Source: JAHFTY01 sp964584785
Lineage (GTDB): Bacteria > Acidobacteriota > Terriglobia > 20CM-2-55-15
Assembly (NCBI GenBank): GCA_964584785.1
Contig: CAZPBY010000036.1
Coordinates: 11,624-75,623, forward strand
Direction of reading: 5' to 3'
Length of the DNA stretch: 64,000 bases
Shown here piece by piece: positions 8,639 through 17,628 of this stretch. Within the stretch, counting starts at the first letter, position 1; each line of letters starts with the position of its first letter. Under the pieces are notes generated by a model that had not been told where the DNA came from, did no database searches, and saw nothing but the letters and a program-made list of their open reading frames with translations. The translations under genes were made by a program, and so were the position numbers.

Positions 8639-8685
8639 GTACTAGACAGTCTATAGCCGTGGATGGTACTAGATTGTCTTGTACC
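8639..8685 (+). promoter_or_regulatory. Tandem PadR operator-like sites
   Basis: GTACTAGACAGTCT (8639-8652) and GTACTAGATTGTCT (8666-8679) form a direct repeat at 27-base spacing directly in front of the padR start codon at 8687. The first copy contains the perfect palindrome TAGACAGTCTA (8643-8653). The second is flanked by GGTAC (8665-8669) and GTACC (8681-8685). PadR regulators usually bind imperfect palindromes in their own promoter, so autorepression of padR and the coupled permease gene is the likely role. Confidence 0.6.
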
Positions 8686-8686
8686 T

Positions 8687-9034
8687 ATGAAAAACAAGTC
8701 CATCGCCCGTCAACAGGCTGAACTGCTGCAGGGTACGCTCGACATGCTGATCCTCCAGACTCTTCGATGGGGCGATCAGCACGGTCATGGAATCGGTCAG
8801 GCCATTCGATCAAGATCCGGCGAGCTGCTGAATGTCGAAGCAGGCTCGCTCTATCCGGCGCTTCACCGGCTGGAGCGGCAGGGTTGGGTGTCGTCCGATT
8901 GGGACGTCTCCGACAACAACCAGCGGGCGAAGTACTACCGATTGACTGCCGCCGGCCGCAAACAATTGACGGCCGAGGAATCGAAATGGGACCTTCTTGT
9001 AACCGCAATTTCACGAGTGCGAAAGACGGTATGA
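8687..9034 (+). CDS. PadR-family transcriptional regulator
   Basis: The 115-residue protein starts at the ATG at 8687 (MKNKSIARQQAELLQGTLDM); an upstream in-frame start at 8663 would run through the operator sites and is rejected. It is a winged helix of the PadR type: LQGTLDMLILQTL helix 1, LYPALHRLERQGWV recognition helix, and a wing ending AKYYRLTAAGRKQL. The C-terminal dimerisation part is short, as in the PadR regulators paired with acidobacterial ADOP permeases. Its TGA overlaps the permease ATG (ATGA), so the two are translationally coupled. Confidence 0.93.
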   Translation: MKNKSIARQQAELLQGTLDMLILQTLRWGDQHGHGIGQAIRSRSGELLNVEAGSLYPALHRLERQGWVSSDWDVSDNNQRAKYYRLTAAGRKQLTAEESKWDLLVTAISRVRKTV

Positions 9035-11817
9035 ACTGGAAGGTGTGGCGCCTCAAATACTGGACCGACATGTTTCGCAGGGGCCGGCTCGAACGCGAAC
9101 TCGAGGATGAGATCCAAGCCCATCTCGCGATCGAAACGCAAAGCCGGATCGCCGGAGGTCAGTCGCCGGAAGAGGCCAGGAAAGCCGCCTTGCGCGACAT
9201 TCGCAGCGTGACCGCGGTGCAGGAGGCAACTCGCGATTCCTGGACCTGGTCGTCAGCCGATCGCTGGGTTCGTGACATCCGATATGCGGTTCGAACGTTG
9301 CGCCGCAGTCCCGTTTTTGCCGCCGTCGTCGTACTGTCTCTTGCAGTCGGCATCGGAGCCAACACGGCCTTCTTCAGTCTTGCTGACGCGATGATGTTCC
9401 GGAAACTGCCGTTGGAAGGAGTTGACGAACTGGTCTTCTTCGACTGGACTTCTGGTCCGAATCGTCTGGCAGTCGACCTCACGGGTACATATTCCAAAGA
9501 TCCTTCGACGGGCCGGCAGGTCCGGACCTCATTCCTGTATTCGACGTTCAAGGTTTTTCGCGAGCAAAGCCGGACGTTATCGGACGTGTTTGCTTTCTAC
9601 CCGCTGCCTAACGCGACACTAAGTGTCGAAGGTCATCCTGACGTGATTCCCGCTCAGCTTGTTTCCGGGAATTACTTCACCGCGCTCAGAGTCCCCATGT
9701 GGATCGGCCGGCCGCTGACCGATGAGGATGAACTCCAACGCCATCCTGTTGCGGTGATCAGCTATCGTTGCTGGGAACGCCAGTTTAATCTTGACGCCGG
9801 CGTGTTGGGGAAAACGATCACTGTAAATGGTGTTCCACTCACCGTCATTGGCGTTACACCATCCGGTTTCAACGGCACGCAAGGTTTTGGGAATCCAACG
9901 GACCTCTCGGTTCCACTCAGTCTCGAGCCGCAATTCGCGCAGCCCGGGAGCCTCATGCAACGGTCGTCTGCCTGGTGGTTGCGCGTGATGGGACGGACGC
10001 GTGGCGGCGTCTCCTACGTAAAGGTCCAAGCCGAGCTCGAAGGAATGTTGCACGCCACCGGTATGGAAGCCTATAAGTTGCTGCCGCCCTCAGAACTGTC
10101 GAATGCTCCGGGTCCTCCGGACATGCCGAAGCTGCGTGTCCATTCGGGCAACCGCGGATTGACGGATAATTTGGACAATATGGGGCCCAACGGCTGGCGC
10201 GCTTCGCAATTTCTGATTCCTCTGGCGGCGATATCCGTCACGCTCCTCCTGACGGTTTGGGTCAATGTGGCCAACCTCGTGCTTGCGCGTTCTTCCGCCC
10301 GCCAAAAGGAAATCGGCGTACGGCTGGCGCTGGGAGCGGGCCGGCTTCGCGTCGTCCGTCAAATGTTGACGGAAACAGTTCTACTCTCGCTGGCCGGCGG
10401 CCTGTTCGGCGCAATCGCCGCCTATTGGGGTAAGGATCTGCTCGCCGGGTTTATCCCGCTCGGCGGCGTTACGTCGAACGACCTGCGCATCGACCCGCGG
10501 GTGCTCGCTCTTACGGCGCTTGTGTCGATGTTGAGCGGTGTGCTGTTCGGACTTGCTCCGGCGTTACGCTCTACGCGCGAGGACGTGGCGCCGGCGTTGA
10601 AGAGTTCGGGCCGCTCGTTCCTTGAAGTTCGGACCCGGTGGGGCAAGGTGTTGGTCACGGCTCAAGTCGCCATGTCCGTCGTGCTGCTTGTGGGTTCGGG
10701 CCTCTTTATTCGAACGGTTCGCAATCTGCAGAACGTTGGTGTGGGCTTCAACAGCAACAACCTTCTGCTATTCAGGGTCAACCCGGGTGCGTTGAAGTAT
10801 GACAATTCCCGGATAGCGGCGCTCTATCAGGCAATACTCGATCGAACAAGCACGCTGCCGGGCGTGATCAACGCGACCTTTTCTGATTTCCCTCTTGTCA
10901 TCAACAGCGGCAGCGACATGCGAATTACATTTGGAGCTGCCGACCCCAGTCCAAAGCCAACACCTGTTGCCCGATTGCGCATCCACCCGAATTTCTTCGA
11001 CGCGATCGGTGTCAGGGTTGTGTCCGGAAGGAATCTCACGCCTCGCGATACGGCGAATGCTCCGAAGGTCGCCCTGGTGAATGAAACGTTTGTGCGCAGG
11101 TTCTCGCCGGACAGGAATCCGGTTGGAGAACACTTCACCGCTTCCGTTGCGCTTGACGCCAACACCCTCGGCAATGTCGATGTGGAAATCGTCGGTGTGG
11201 TGAAGGACGTGAGCATACGCGTCGTTCGCGAGGAAGTGCCGGCGGCGGTGTTTGTTCCGGATCTGCAGTGGATGCCGCCCGCCGCCAGTTTTGTGCTTCG
11301 CACTGCCGGCGATCCTCTGTTATGGGTTCCCGCGGTTCGTGAAGTTATGAATCAAATCGATTCCAATCTTCCGCTTCGAGCCGTCAAGACTCAGGCGGAG
11401 CAGATCGAACAGGGGTTCACCAGCGAACGGACATTTGCGGCCGCGGCGACATCGTTCGGTGGCATCGCCGTGGGACTGGCGTGCATCGGTTTGTTTGGAC
11501 TCATGTGCTACAACGTGGAAAGGCGCACGAATGAGATCGCACTTCACATGGCTCTCGGCGCGCGGCCGTCTGATGTCGTCCGGTTGATCCTGAGTCAGAC
11601 ACTGCGAGTGGTTCTCGCTGGAGCAATCATCGGGCTGGGTGCGGCCTTCCCTGTGGTTCGCGTTGTGACCGCAATGCTCTTCAACGTGAGGCCGGATGAT
11701 CCATCGACAATTGCCCTTGCGGTTGCCGTCGTGGTCGCTGTGGCCTCGTTCGCAGCTTACCTGCCCGCGCGCCGCGCCGCATCGGTCGATCCGGTTGCGG
11801 CTTTGCGGCTGGAATAG
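9031..11817 (+). CDS. ADOP-type ABC transporter permease (double MacB/FtsX)
   Basis: The 928-residue protein begins at ATG 9031 (MNWKVWRLKYWTDMFRRG), overlapping padR by four bases. An N-terminal soluble segment rich in charged residues (RLERELEDEIQAHLAIE) precedes two MacB/FtsX units: a helix near 100 (VVVLSLAVGIGANTAFF), a MacB periplasmic domain, a three-helix FtsX block (RQKEIGVRLALGAGRLRVVR), then a second periplasmic domain and a second FtsX block (RRTNEIALHMALGARPSDVV). This is the acidobacterial duplicated orphan permease layout. No ATPase gene is adjacent, as is usual for this family. The substrate is unknown. Confidence 0.92.
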   Translation: MNWKVWRLKYWTDMFRRGRLERELEDEIQAHLAIETQSRIAGGQSPEEARKAALRDIRSVTAVQEATRDSWTWSSADRWVRDIRYAVRTLRRSPVFAAVVVLSLAVGIGANTAFFSLADAMMFRKLPLEGVDELVFFDWTSGPNRLAVDLTGTYSKDPSTGRQVRTSFLYSTFKVFREQSRTLSDVFAFYPLPNATLSVEGHPDVIPAQLVSGNYFTALRVPMWIGRPLTDEDELQRHPVAVISYRCWERQFNLDAGVLGKTITVNGVPLTVIGVTPSGFNGTQGFGNPTDLSVPLSLEPQFAQPGSLMQRSSAWWLRVMGRTRGGVSYVKVQAELEGMLHATGMEAYKLLPPSELSNAPGPPDMPKLRVHSGNRGLTDNLDNMGPNGWRASQFLIPLAAISVTLLLTVWVNVANLVLARSSARQKEIGVRLALGAGRLRVVRQMLTETVLLSLAGGLFGAIAAYWGKDLLAGFIPLGGVTSNDLRIDPRVLALTALVSMLSGVLFGLAPALRSTREDVAPALKSSGRSFLEVRTRWGKVLVTAQVAMSVVLLVGSGLFIRTVRNLQNVGVGFNSNNLLLFRVNPGALKYDNSRIAALYQAILDRTSTLPGVINATFSDFPLVINSGSDMRITFGAADPSPKPTPVARLRIHPNFFDAIGVRVVSGRNLTPRDTANAPKVALVNETFVRRFSPDRNPVGEHFTASVALDANTLGNVDVEIVGVVKDVSIRVVREEVPAAVFVPDLQWMPPAASFVLRTAGDPLLWVPAVREVMNQIDSNLPLRAVKTQAEQIEQGFTSERTFAAAATSFGGIAVGLACIGLFGLMCYNVERRTNEIALHMALGARPSDVVRLILSQTLRVVLAGAIIGLGAAFPVVRVVTAMLFNVRPDDPSTIALAVAVVVAVASFAAYLPARRAASVDPVAALRLE

Positions 11818-11823
11818 ATTTCC

Positions 11824-12228
11824 ATGGAATTCATACTGTACGCCGTCGTGAAATTTCTCGCCTACTCGGTGTGGGGCTACGCAGGAATGCGTCTTCATGA
11901 AGGGGACCGCTCCGTAGCAGGCAGCATGCGCTTTGGAATCGTCCGATGGCTGTTGGGTGTTGGTTTTGGTGTTCTGGTGTTCTTCGCAGTGGGTTCGATC
12001 AACCGCGAGCAGATTTTGTTTCTTTACCTCGCAATCTACATCCCCGTCCGGTTTGTCGAATGGACCATCATGCCCGCGGTGTTCTTCTCGAGATGGCAAC
12101 ACAAGTGGACATCGCCGAGACTCTACTACTGGATCATTGGTGGAATCGTGCTGTCGTTTCTCACGGACATGGTCTCGCCGGAAATGCTCAATGACGCCCG
12201 CTTCTGCGTCGGCCGATGCCTCTGTTAG
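11824..12228 (+). CDS. Small polytopic membrane protein, unknown function
   Basis: The 134-residue protein has three or four hydrophobic helices, at about 3-20, 41-57 (LLGVGFGVLVFFAVGS), 63-90 and 103-118. The start MEFILYAVVKFLAYSVWGYA lies 6 bases after the permease stop, so it is probably co-transcribed with the PadR-ADOP pair. The C-terminus is Cys-containing (FCVGRCLC) and overlaps the tail of the convergent DUF481 gene by four bases. I recognise no family. Confidence 0.6.
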   Translation: MEFILYAVVKFLAYSVWGYAGMRLHEGDRSVAGSMRFGIVRWLLGVGFGVLVFFAVGSINREQILFLYLAIYIPVRFVEWTIMPAVFFSRWQHKWTSPRLYYWIIGGIVLSFLTDMVSPEMLNDARFCVGRCLC

Positions 12229-12968
12229 AACTTCACGACAAACGCGGTGACGACCGCGACGTCATTCTTTCGAAGCGTTGCGAGTGGAGGCCGAGTCTTA
12301 TAGATATCGTTGATTTCAAACTTAAGTTCGACCTTCTGAGTCAGAGACGCGGTGACACCGAGCGTTGAGTTGTACAGCGCGTCGGAGATTTGATTTGTCC
12401 TCGACCATCCGGTCAACGTCTGAGTGACGGCGGCTGTTTTGGAGAGTTTCCAGTTGATGCGTTCCGCGGCATTGACGGCGCCGGAGCCACGTGTGCTGTG
12501 TCCCGGAGTTCTTTCCCAAATACCGCCAAGGCCGCTATCGAGACTGAGGTTGATCGCGTCACGGTTGACGAGCTTCACGCCGACGCCGCCAGTCGGCGAC
12601 CACAGGAACGTGATGTTCTTGAACTTGTCGCGAAGGTATTCCACCTGTCCGAAGGAGAACACTCTCTTCGAGAATGTGAATTCGTCGCGAAGAGTGGTCG
12701 AAAGGCGATCGATGATATCGACTCCGTCCTTGCCGCCCCGCAGGTAAAGTCCGCTCCATTTTGCGACGCTTTTCGTCTTGGGATCCCGAGTCACCGCAAA
12801 TGTGAAGTTGATGTTGGTCGTGTCGCTGTTGCCGTCGGTGAAGGCAAGCCCGCCGCCAAGATTGCCGCTCCACGCTTTGGTGGGCGCCGCCGGCGTTTGC
12901 GCATGAAGGGTTGTGCATAGAATCAAACTCAGTACCGCGTAAGTCGCAAGCTTGATGTGGAATTTCAT
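12225..12968 (-). CDS. DUF481 (YdiY-like) outer-membrane beta-barrel protein
   Basis: The 247-residue protein has a signal peptide (MKFHIKLATYAVLSLILCTT to LHA-QTP) and then alternating beta strands: WSGNLGGGLAFTDGNSDTTN is the characteristic opening of DUF481 proteins. A closing strand DVAVVTAFVVKF ends in Phe, as outer-membrane barrels do. Length and motif fit the salt-induced YdiY family. It lies 10 bases after the hypothetical anchored protein and is the last gene of a minus-strand trio. The physiological role of the family is not established. Confidence 0.82.
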   Translation of the reverse strand: MKFHIKLATYAVLSLILCTTLHAQTPAAPTKAWSGNLGGGLAFTDGNSDTTNINFTFAVTRDPKTKSVAKWSGLYLRGGKDGVDIIDRLSTTLRDEFTFSKRVFSFGQVEYLRDKFKNITFLWSPTGGVGVKLVNRDAINLSLDSGLGGIWERTPGHSTRGSGAVNAAERINWKLSKTAAVTQTLTGWSRTNQISDALYNSTLGVTASLTQKVELKFEINDIYKTRPPLATLRKNDVAVVTAFVVKF

Positions 12969-12978
12969 AACGCACGAA

Positions 12979-14067
12979 TCATACCGGACGAACCAACCGC
13001 AAAGTATGTCGTTCGCTGACCACCGCTTGATGTTTGGGGACGACGTAGTCGATGTGCCGGGCTCGATAAGTCATGATCTCCGTTGCGCCACACTGCGCTA
13101 TGCCGGCCGCCTGGAGCAGTTCTTCAGTCCGGGCATTTCTGCGAACCAGCCATATCCAGTCGCTTCGATGCATGGCAACGCCGCACTCATCATCGGTGAT
13201 TGAAACGGGCCCGGCACGCGGAAAATCCTGAGGAGCTGTGTAGACCGTACATTCGCTGTTTTCATCGAACACACTCGCCGGACAATCCCACAGCCGTGTT
13301 CGCCCGGCTTCATCAACAACGAGCTGCAATCCGTCGCTCACAGCGACGCCGGCGGCCGCGCCATCGACCGGCATTTCCACGCGTCCGTGCGATTTTTCCC
13401 GGATCACCTCTCCGGAAATGGTCGGTGTTTTCGAAATCAGCAAAGTAGCGGTCGCCGATTGCGCAAGCAGTTCGTTCGAGTCGGCATGGGATAGCCTTGG
13501 AATTTTTGTGCCCGAGTCTCGCATCAGATCCGCGATCGATTTGTATACGACGAAATGCTCGTCATTCAACAGAACCGCGTGACCCTCTGCGGCCACAACG
13601 AGTCTCGCCTGAGGCAGCGCGCGTTCCTGAGTTGTTGTTCGGCAGGTACCGTCTGCGCAGTTTGCGCGGATGATCGCCAGCCGGTGGTTCGATTCCGGGT
13701 CAAATTCAGTCAAGAGATCTGCACTCGCCCTTCCCGTAAGATGCCAGATGACTCGACCACGGGTCCGCCATTGGATGAGCTTCAGAAAATCCGTCGGCTG
13801 CACCGGCGCAGGGAGAAGCCAGGTCGCGATGGTTTCCCTGCGTCGCATCAACCACAGCGTCGAGGCGGATGGCGTACTCTCGAACGACAGGAAAACGTCG
13901 CCGACAACAAATAACGAGGTGGAGTACGGTTCACCTTCGTCGGAGTTCGGAGACAGGCGTAGTCCGTGATTCCTTTGCTCGCGCACCAACCGTTCGCGGT
14001 GGACGACATACGCCGTTCCGGCGATCGCAATCGCCAGGGCCAGGGCGAGTGAAGCGCGGCCTTTCAT
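12979..14067 (-). CDS. Membrane-anchored protein of unknown function
   Basis: The 362-residue protein has one N-terminal helix (MKGRASLALALAIAIAGTAY) followed by an exported domain made mainly of predicted beta strands with paired cysteines (CADGTC near 137-142, WDC near 260, CTV near 272). The spacing of hydrophobic beta runs (LFVVGDVFLSF, RLVVAAEGHAVLLN, GLQLVVDEAG) hints at a propeller-like fold, but no repeat motif is clear. The start codon overlaps the methyltransferase stop (ATGA), so the two are coupled. No family is recognised. Confidence 0.7.
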   Translation of the reverse strand: MKGRASLALALAIAIAGTAYVVHRERLVREQRNHGLRLSPNSDEGEPYSTSLFVVGDVFLSFESTPSASTLWLMRRRETIATWLLPAPVQPTDFLKLIQWRTRGRVIWHLTGRASADLLTEFDPESNHRLAIIRANCADGTCRTTTQERALPQARLVVAAEGHAVLLNDEHFVVYKSIADLMRDSGTKIPRLSHADSNELLAQSATATLLISKTPTISGEVIREKSHGRVEMPVDGAAAGVAVSDGLQLVVDEAGRTRLWDCPASVFDENSECTVYTAPQDFPRAGPVSITDDECGVAMHRSDWIWLVRRNARTEELLQAAGIAQCGATEIMTYRARHIDYVVPKHQAVVSERHTLRLVRPV

Positions 14068-14900
14068 GAAGAGACGCTGCAGCGGACGATGACTTCATGA
14101 CCCGTCGGACAGATCATCTGTTCGGGATTAAAACCGGTTGCGCGCAACATGGCCAGTACAGCTTCGGTGGATGGAATGAACCAGCACGAATCATCACCAT
14201 CGAGTCTGCCTTCCACAAACTTCAACGTGGGAAAGTCGGGTTGGTTAAGCTCCTCCGAGCGTAACCCTCCGTTGACGTATCCTGGCGCGGGTGGTGTTTG
14301 ATAGGTTCCGGCTTTGTTCGGAGTTGTTATCGTCTGCATCAACAAAGTTCCATTGCAAACTCTGCGTATGGCTTCGAGCGCAAGCATGGGGTGGCGGAGG
14401 TGGTAGAAAACACCGAGGAAGAGAACCAGATCGAACCTGCGGTCGAGCTGCGGGAGTTCATAAACAGACATCGGACGGAATTCAACATCCAGCCCGACGC
14501 ATGACGCCGCGAATCGGGCCTGCTCGATTGCTCGCTGCTGCTCACCCTGATCGATGCCGACAACGGAGGCGGCGCCAAGCTCTTTCAGCTTTAAGGAGAA
14601 GAAGCCGGAGCTGCAGCCGATATCGAGGCAGTTTCTGTTGGTCACATCCGGAAACATCGGTTGCACCAGCCACCAACGCCATGCGGGATAGTCTGGTCCG
14701 GCGTCCTCCACTTCGGCGTGCGTCCACACCCCTTTGGCGATGTTCATGTTGTGAAACCAGGGTCCGAGCGACTTCATTTTCGAAACCATCTCGGAACGTC
14801 GCCGGCGGTTAAGCCTCGGTGCGGATTCCAACAACTGCGGTCTTCCACGGATTGCCCAGACAACTTTTCGCGCCATTGTGCGCCAGCGAGGTTCAGCCAT
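14064..14900 (-). CDS. SAM-dependent methyltransferase, CmoB-like (DUF1698/TIGR04290 type)
   Basis: The 278-residue class I methyltransferase has motif I CLDIGCSSGFFSLKLKELGA at about 92-111 and the acidic post-I residue VVGIDQGEQ. The motif DLVLFLGVFYHLRHPMLALE near 160-175 is typical of the CmoB/DUF1698 group. The N-terminus (WFHNMNIAKGVWTHAE) is the substrate-side segment of the same group. True CmoB is longer and acts on tRNA with carboxy-SAM; this shorter form belongs to a related family whose substrate is not known to me. It heads a three-gene minus-strand operon. Confidence 0.8.
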   Translation of the reverse strand: MAEPRWRTMARKVVWAIRGRPQLLESAPRLNRRRRSEMVSKMKSLGPWFHNMNIAKGVWTHAEVEDAGPDYPAWRWWLVQPMFPDVTNRNCLDIGCSSGFFSLKLKELGAASVVGIDQGEQQRAIEQARFAASCVGLDVEFRPMSVYELPQLDRRFDLVLFLGVFYHLRHPMLALEAIRRVCNGTLLMQTITTPNKAGTYQTPPAPGYVNGGLRSEELNQPDFPTLKFVEGRLDGDDSCWFIPSTEAVLAMLRATGFNPEQMICPTGHEVIVRCSVSS

Positions 14901-14968
14901 TTGATTCCCGTTGCACGTTCTTGTGATGCGTGGCGATTATCTCTTAAACCTCGTGTTATTCTCAGTAC

Positions 14969-15514
14969 ATGTTGAATCCCGATCTGCTGGGGAGGGCCGA
15001 TAGAGCGCTGCGCCCCGTATTGAAAGAGCTAGCGAGATTTCCGTGGATTCGAATAGAGGGTTGCTGCGCCGGTCACAAAGCGGAAGACAGTTTGTGGATC
15101 GAGGTCAACGTTCTGGGATCTTCGGGTTTGCGCCGATTATGTGAATTTCTCAAGACGCTCGACTCCAAGTTGTCCGGCACCGACTGCCGGGTCGACTGCC
15201 TGTTGAGTTATAACGCCGATGCTGAGGCGGATCCGATTCCACACGGCTGGATTCCCGTAGCGGTGGAAGTGTTCTGGCCTGCACGCGGCGATTGGCGGCG
15301 GCACCAGGCAATGATCGTGGAGACGATGCTCTCATCGACGGAGGAATTCAGTCATCGCCATGTCGAGTCTTCAAATCCACCCTGTGCGCTCACTTACTGT
15401 CCATTCTGTTCGTCATCATTCATAAAAATCGACACGATCGATAAGTCTGGACCGCATCGCTACAAGTGCGGCGACTGCGATATGACGTGGACGATGATTG
15501 ATCCCGTCATCTAA
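14969..15514 (+). CDS. Unknown protein with GCCAGH motif and C-terminal zinc ribbon
   Basis: The 181-residue protein combines two recognisable pieces. Residues 24-45 read FPWIRIEGCCAGH followed by SLWIEV, which resembles the Cys-rich S-C-S-G signature of TYW3-like and related small alpha/beta domains. Residues 143-175 hold two CxxC knuckles, YCPFCSSSF and KCGDCDMTW, a zinc ribbon closed by W-T. There is no signal peptide. It stands 24 bases before an acyl-CoA dehydrogenase start and may head that operon. Function is unknown; nucleic-acid binding would fit the ribbon but is a guess. Confidence 0.7.
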   Translation: MLNPDLLGRADRALRPVLKELARFPWIRIEGCCAGHKAEDSLWIEVNVLGSSGLRRLCEFLKTLDSKLSGTDCRVDCLLSYNADAEADPIPHGWIPVAVEVFWPARGDWRRHQAMIVETMLSSTEEFSHRHVESSNPPCALTYCPFCSSSFIKIDTIDKSGPHRYKCGDCDMTWTMIDPVI

Positions 15515-15538
15515 ACTGACTTTTCTGTTGGGGGCTGT

Positions 15539-16681
15539 ATGGATTTTGCTGCTAGCGAAGAACTGCTCGAAATAAGACGCATCGCGCGCGAATTCGCCGA
15601 AAAGGAGATCCGGCCTCACGTCATGGAGTGGGACGAACAGCAGGTCTTTCCGCGCGATATTCTCCGGCGATTGGGTGAGCTTGGATTCATGGGTGTTTGC
15701 ATTCCGCATGAGTACGGCGGTGCCGGGCTGGGTCATCTCGAGTACGTCACGATCGTCGAGGAATTGTCGCGCGTCGATGGTTCCGTGGGGATCTCGGTCG
15801 CAGCCCATAATTCGCTCTGCACCGGCCACATTTTCATCGCAGGCACAGAGGAGCAAAAACGACGGTTCATCCCGCCGCTCGCGAGCGGTGAAAAGCTCGG
15901 CGCGTGGAGTTTGACGGAGCCCGAAGCAGGCAGTGACGCGGGCGGGACGCAGACCACGGCGCGTCTCGACGGGAATCATTGGATACTCAACGGTCAAAAA
16001 ACGTTTACCACTCACGGAACCTACGGCGACATTTGCGTGGCAATGGCCGTAACCGACAAAACATCCGGGAGGCATGGCATTTCCGCCTTCATTCTCGAGA
16101 AGGGAACGCCGGGATTCTTCCCCGGAAAAAAGGAAAACAAGCTCGGTCTCCGTGCGAGCGACACGTCGACGGTCGTGTTTGAAGATTGCCGGATCCCAAG
16201 AGAGAATCTGCTGGGTGACGTCGGCAAAGGGTTCATCGATTCCATGAAGGTCCTGGACGGCGGCCGCATCAGCATCGCTGCGTTAGGCCTGGGCATGGCG
16301 CAAGGCGCGTACGAAGCCGCACTGAATTATTCGAAACAGCGAAAACAATTCGGCAAACCGATCGCCGATTTTCAGGCGATACAATTCAAACTCGCGGACA
16401 TGGCCACCGAGATCGATGCCGCTCGAATGCTGATGCAGCGCGCCGCGTGGATGAAGGATCACGGCATGAAAACGACGAAAGAGTCGTCGATGGCGAAGCT
16501 GTACGCCGGCGAAGTCGCCGTCCGTGTTGCTAACGAATGCGTACAGATCCATGGCGGCTACGGATTCATCAAGGACTATCCGGCGGAGAAGTTTTACCGC
16601 GACGTGAAGCTGTGCACCATCGGCGAGGGCACGAGCGAGATCCAGCGTATGGTGATCGCGCGAGAGCTCCTGAGATCGTGA
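15539..16681 (+). CDS. Acyl-CoA dehydrogenase (short/branched-chain type)
   Basis: The 380-residue FAD enzyme oxidises acyl-CoA to the 2-enoyl-CoA. N-terminal helical domain, then WSLTEPEAGSDAGGTQTTA (FAD-binding signature 1, about 122-140), then C-terminal helices with QIHGGYGFIKDYPAEKFYRD (signature 2) and the catalytic base E363 in IGEGTSEIQ. Position of the Glu fits butyryl/short-chain and glutaryl-like members. The stop TGA overlaps the GTG start of meaB, and the next gene is methylmalonyl-CoA epimerase, so a role in branched-chain amino-acid or propionyl-CoA catabolism is likely. Confidence 0.93.
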   Translation: MDFAASEELLEIRRIAREFAEKEIRPHVMEWDEQQVFPRDILRRLGELGFMGVCIPHEYGGAGLGHLEYVTIVEELSRVDGSVGISVAAHNSLCTGHIFIAGTEEQKRRFIPPLASGEKLGAWSLTEPEAGSDAGGTQTTARLDGNHWILNGQKTFTTHGTYGDICVAMAVTDKTSGRHGISAFILEKGTPGFFPGKKENKLGLRASDTSTVVFEDCRIPRENLLGDVGKGFIDSMKVLDGGRISIAALGLGMAQGAYEAALNYSKQRKQFGKPIADFQAIQFKLADMATEIDAARMLMQRAAWMKDHGMKTTKESSMAKLYAGEVAVRVANECVQIHGGYGFIKDYPAEKFYRDVKLCTIGEGTSEIQRMVIARELLRS

Positions 16682-17628
16682 ACCAACTGCTCCGTGATCT
16701 CGTGAACGGCGATCCGCGGGCTCTGGCTCGAGTCATTACGCAAGTCGAAAACCGGACCAATGACAGTTCCGGAATCCTCCAGGTGCTTTTCCCACATACA
16801 GGCCGCGCCAAGGTGATCGGTATCACCGGCAGTCCAGGCTCGGGCAAGAGTTCGCTTGTCGATCGCCTTACGGTCCTTTACCGGCAGCAGGAAAGGCAGG
16901 TTGGTGTGATCGCTGTCGATCCGAGCAGCCCTTTTACCGGCGGAGCCATTCTGGGCGATCGTATCCGGATGCAGACTTTCAGCACCGACCCCGGCGTCTA
17001 CATTCGCAGCATGGCGTCACGAGGCCATCTCGGCGGGCTTGCGTCCGCAACGGCGGACGTTGTTTCCGTCATGGACGCCTCCGGCCGAAATCCCATCATC
17101 GTGGAAACTGTGGGCGTCGGACAGGATGAAATCGACATCGTCAAACTTGCAGACGTCTCGATCGTCGTGCTCGTTCCCGGAATGGGCGACGACATCCAGG
17201 CGCTCAAAGCCGGCATCATGGAGATCGCGGACGTTTTCGTCATCAACAAGGCCGACCGGCCCGGCGTCGAAAAGGTCGAGCGCGCCGTCCAGATGATGCT
17301 TTCGCTCGCGTCGAAGCAAAGCGAGTGGACGCCTCCGACCGTCAAAACAATCGCGACAAAAGGTTCGGGTATCGACGAATTGTTTGCCGCCATACATCAA
17401 TGTCTGGATTACTTCGAACACAGTACGGTTCGCGCGGAACGACGTCGTGAAGCAGCCCGCCAGCGGTTGATGTCTTTGCTGGAGGAACGACTTCTTCGAG
17501 CCGCTTTGGAGAACGGTCTGGCGGATGGGGAATTGAACCGTCTGGTGAATGACGTCGCGAATCGCTCGCAGGATCCGTATGCAGTGGTGGAGGAGATCAT
17601 GAAGAGGACTACCTGGCATGCAGATTGA
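16678..17628 (+). CDS. meaB: Methylmalonyl-CoA mutase-associated GTPase MeaB (ArgK)
   Basis: The 316-residue G3E-family P-loop GTPase loads and protects adenosylcobalamin on methylmalonyl-CoA mutase. Start is the GTG at 16678 overlapping the dehydrogenase stop; the longer upstream frame is shadow sequence. The protein opens NQLLRDLVNGDPRALARVIT, has Walker A ITGSPGSGKSSLVD at about 45-58, VGVIAVDPSSPFTGGAILGD, the VETVGVGQDEIDI switch, and VINKADRPG for guanine recognition. The epimerase start overlaps its end by 11 bases. The mutase itself is not in the window. Confidence 0.95.
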   Translation: MNQLLRDLVNGDPRALARVITQVENRTNDSSGILQVLFPHTGRAKVIGITGSPGSGKSSLVDRLTVLYRQQERQVGVIAVDPSSPFTGGAILGDRIRMQTFSTDPGVYIRSMASRGHLGGLASATADVVSVMDASGRNPIIVETVGVGQDEIDIVKLADVSIVVLVPGMGDDIQALKAGIMEIADVFVINKADRPGVEKVERAVQMMLSLASKQSEWTPPTVKTIATKGSGIDELFAAIHQCLDYFEHSTVRAERRREAARQRLMSLLEERLLRAALENGLADGELNRLVNDVANRSQDPYAVVEEIMKRTTWHAD

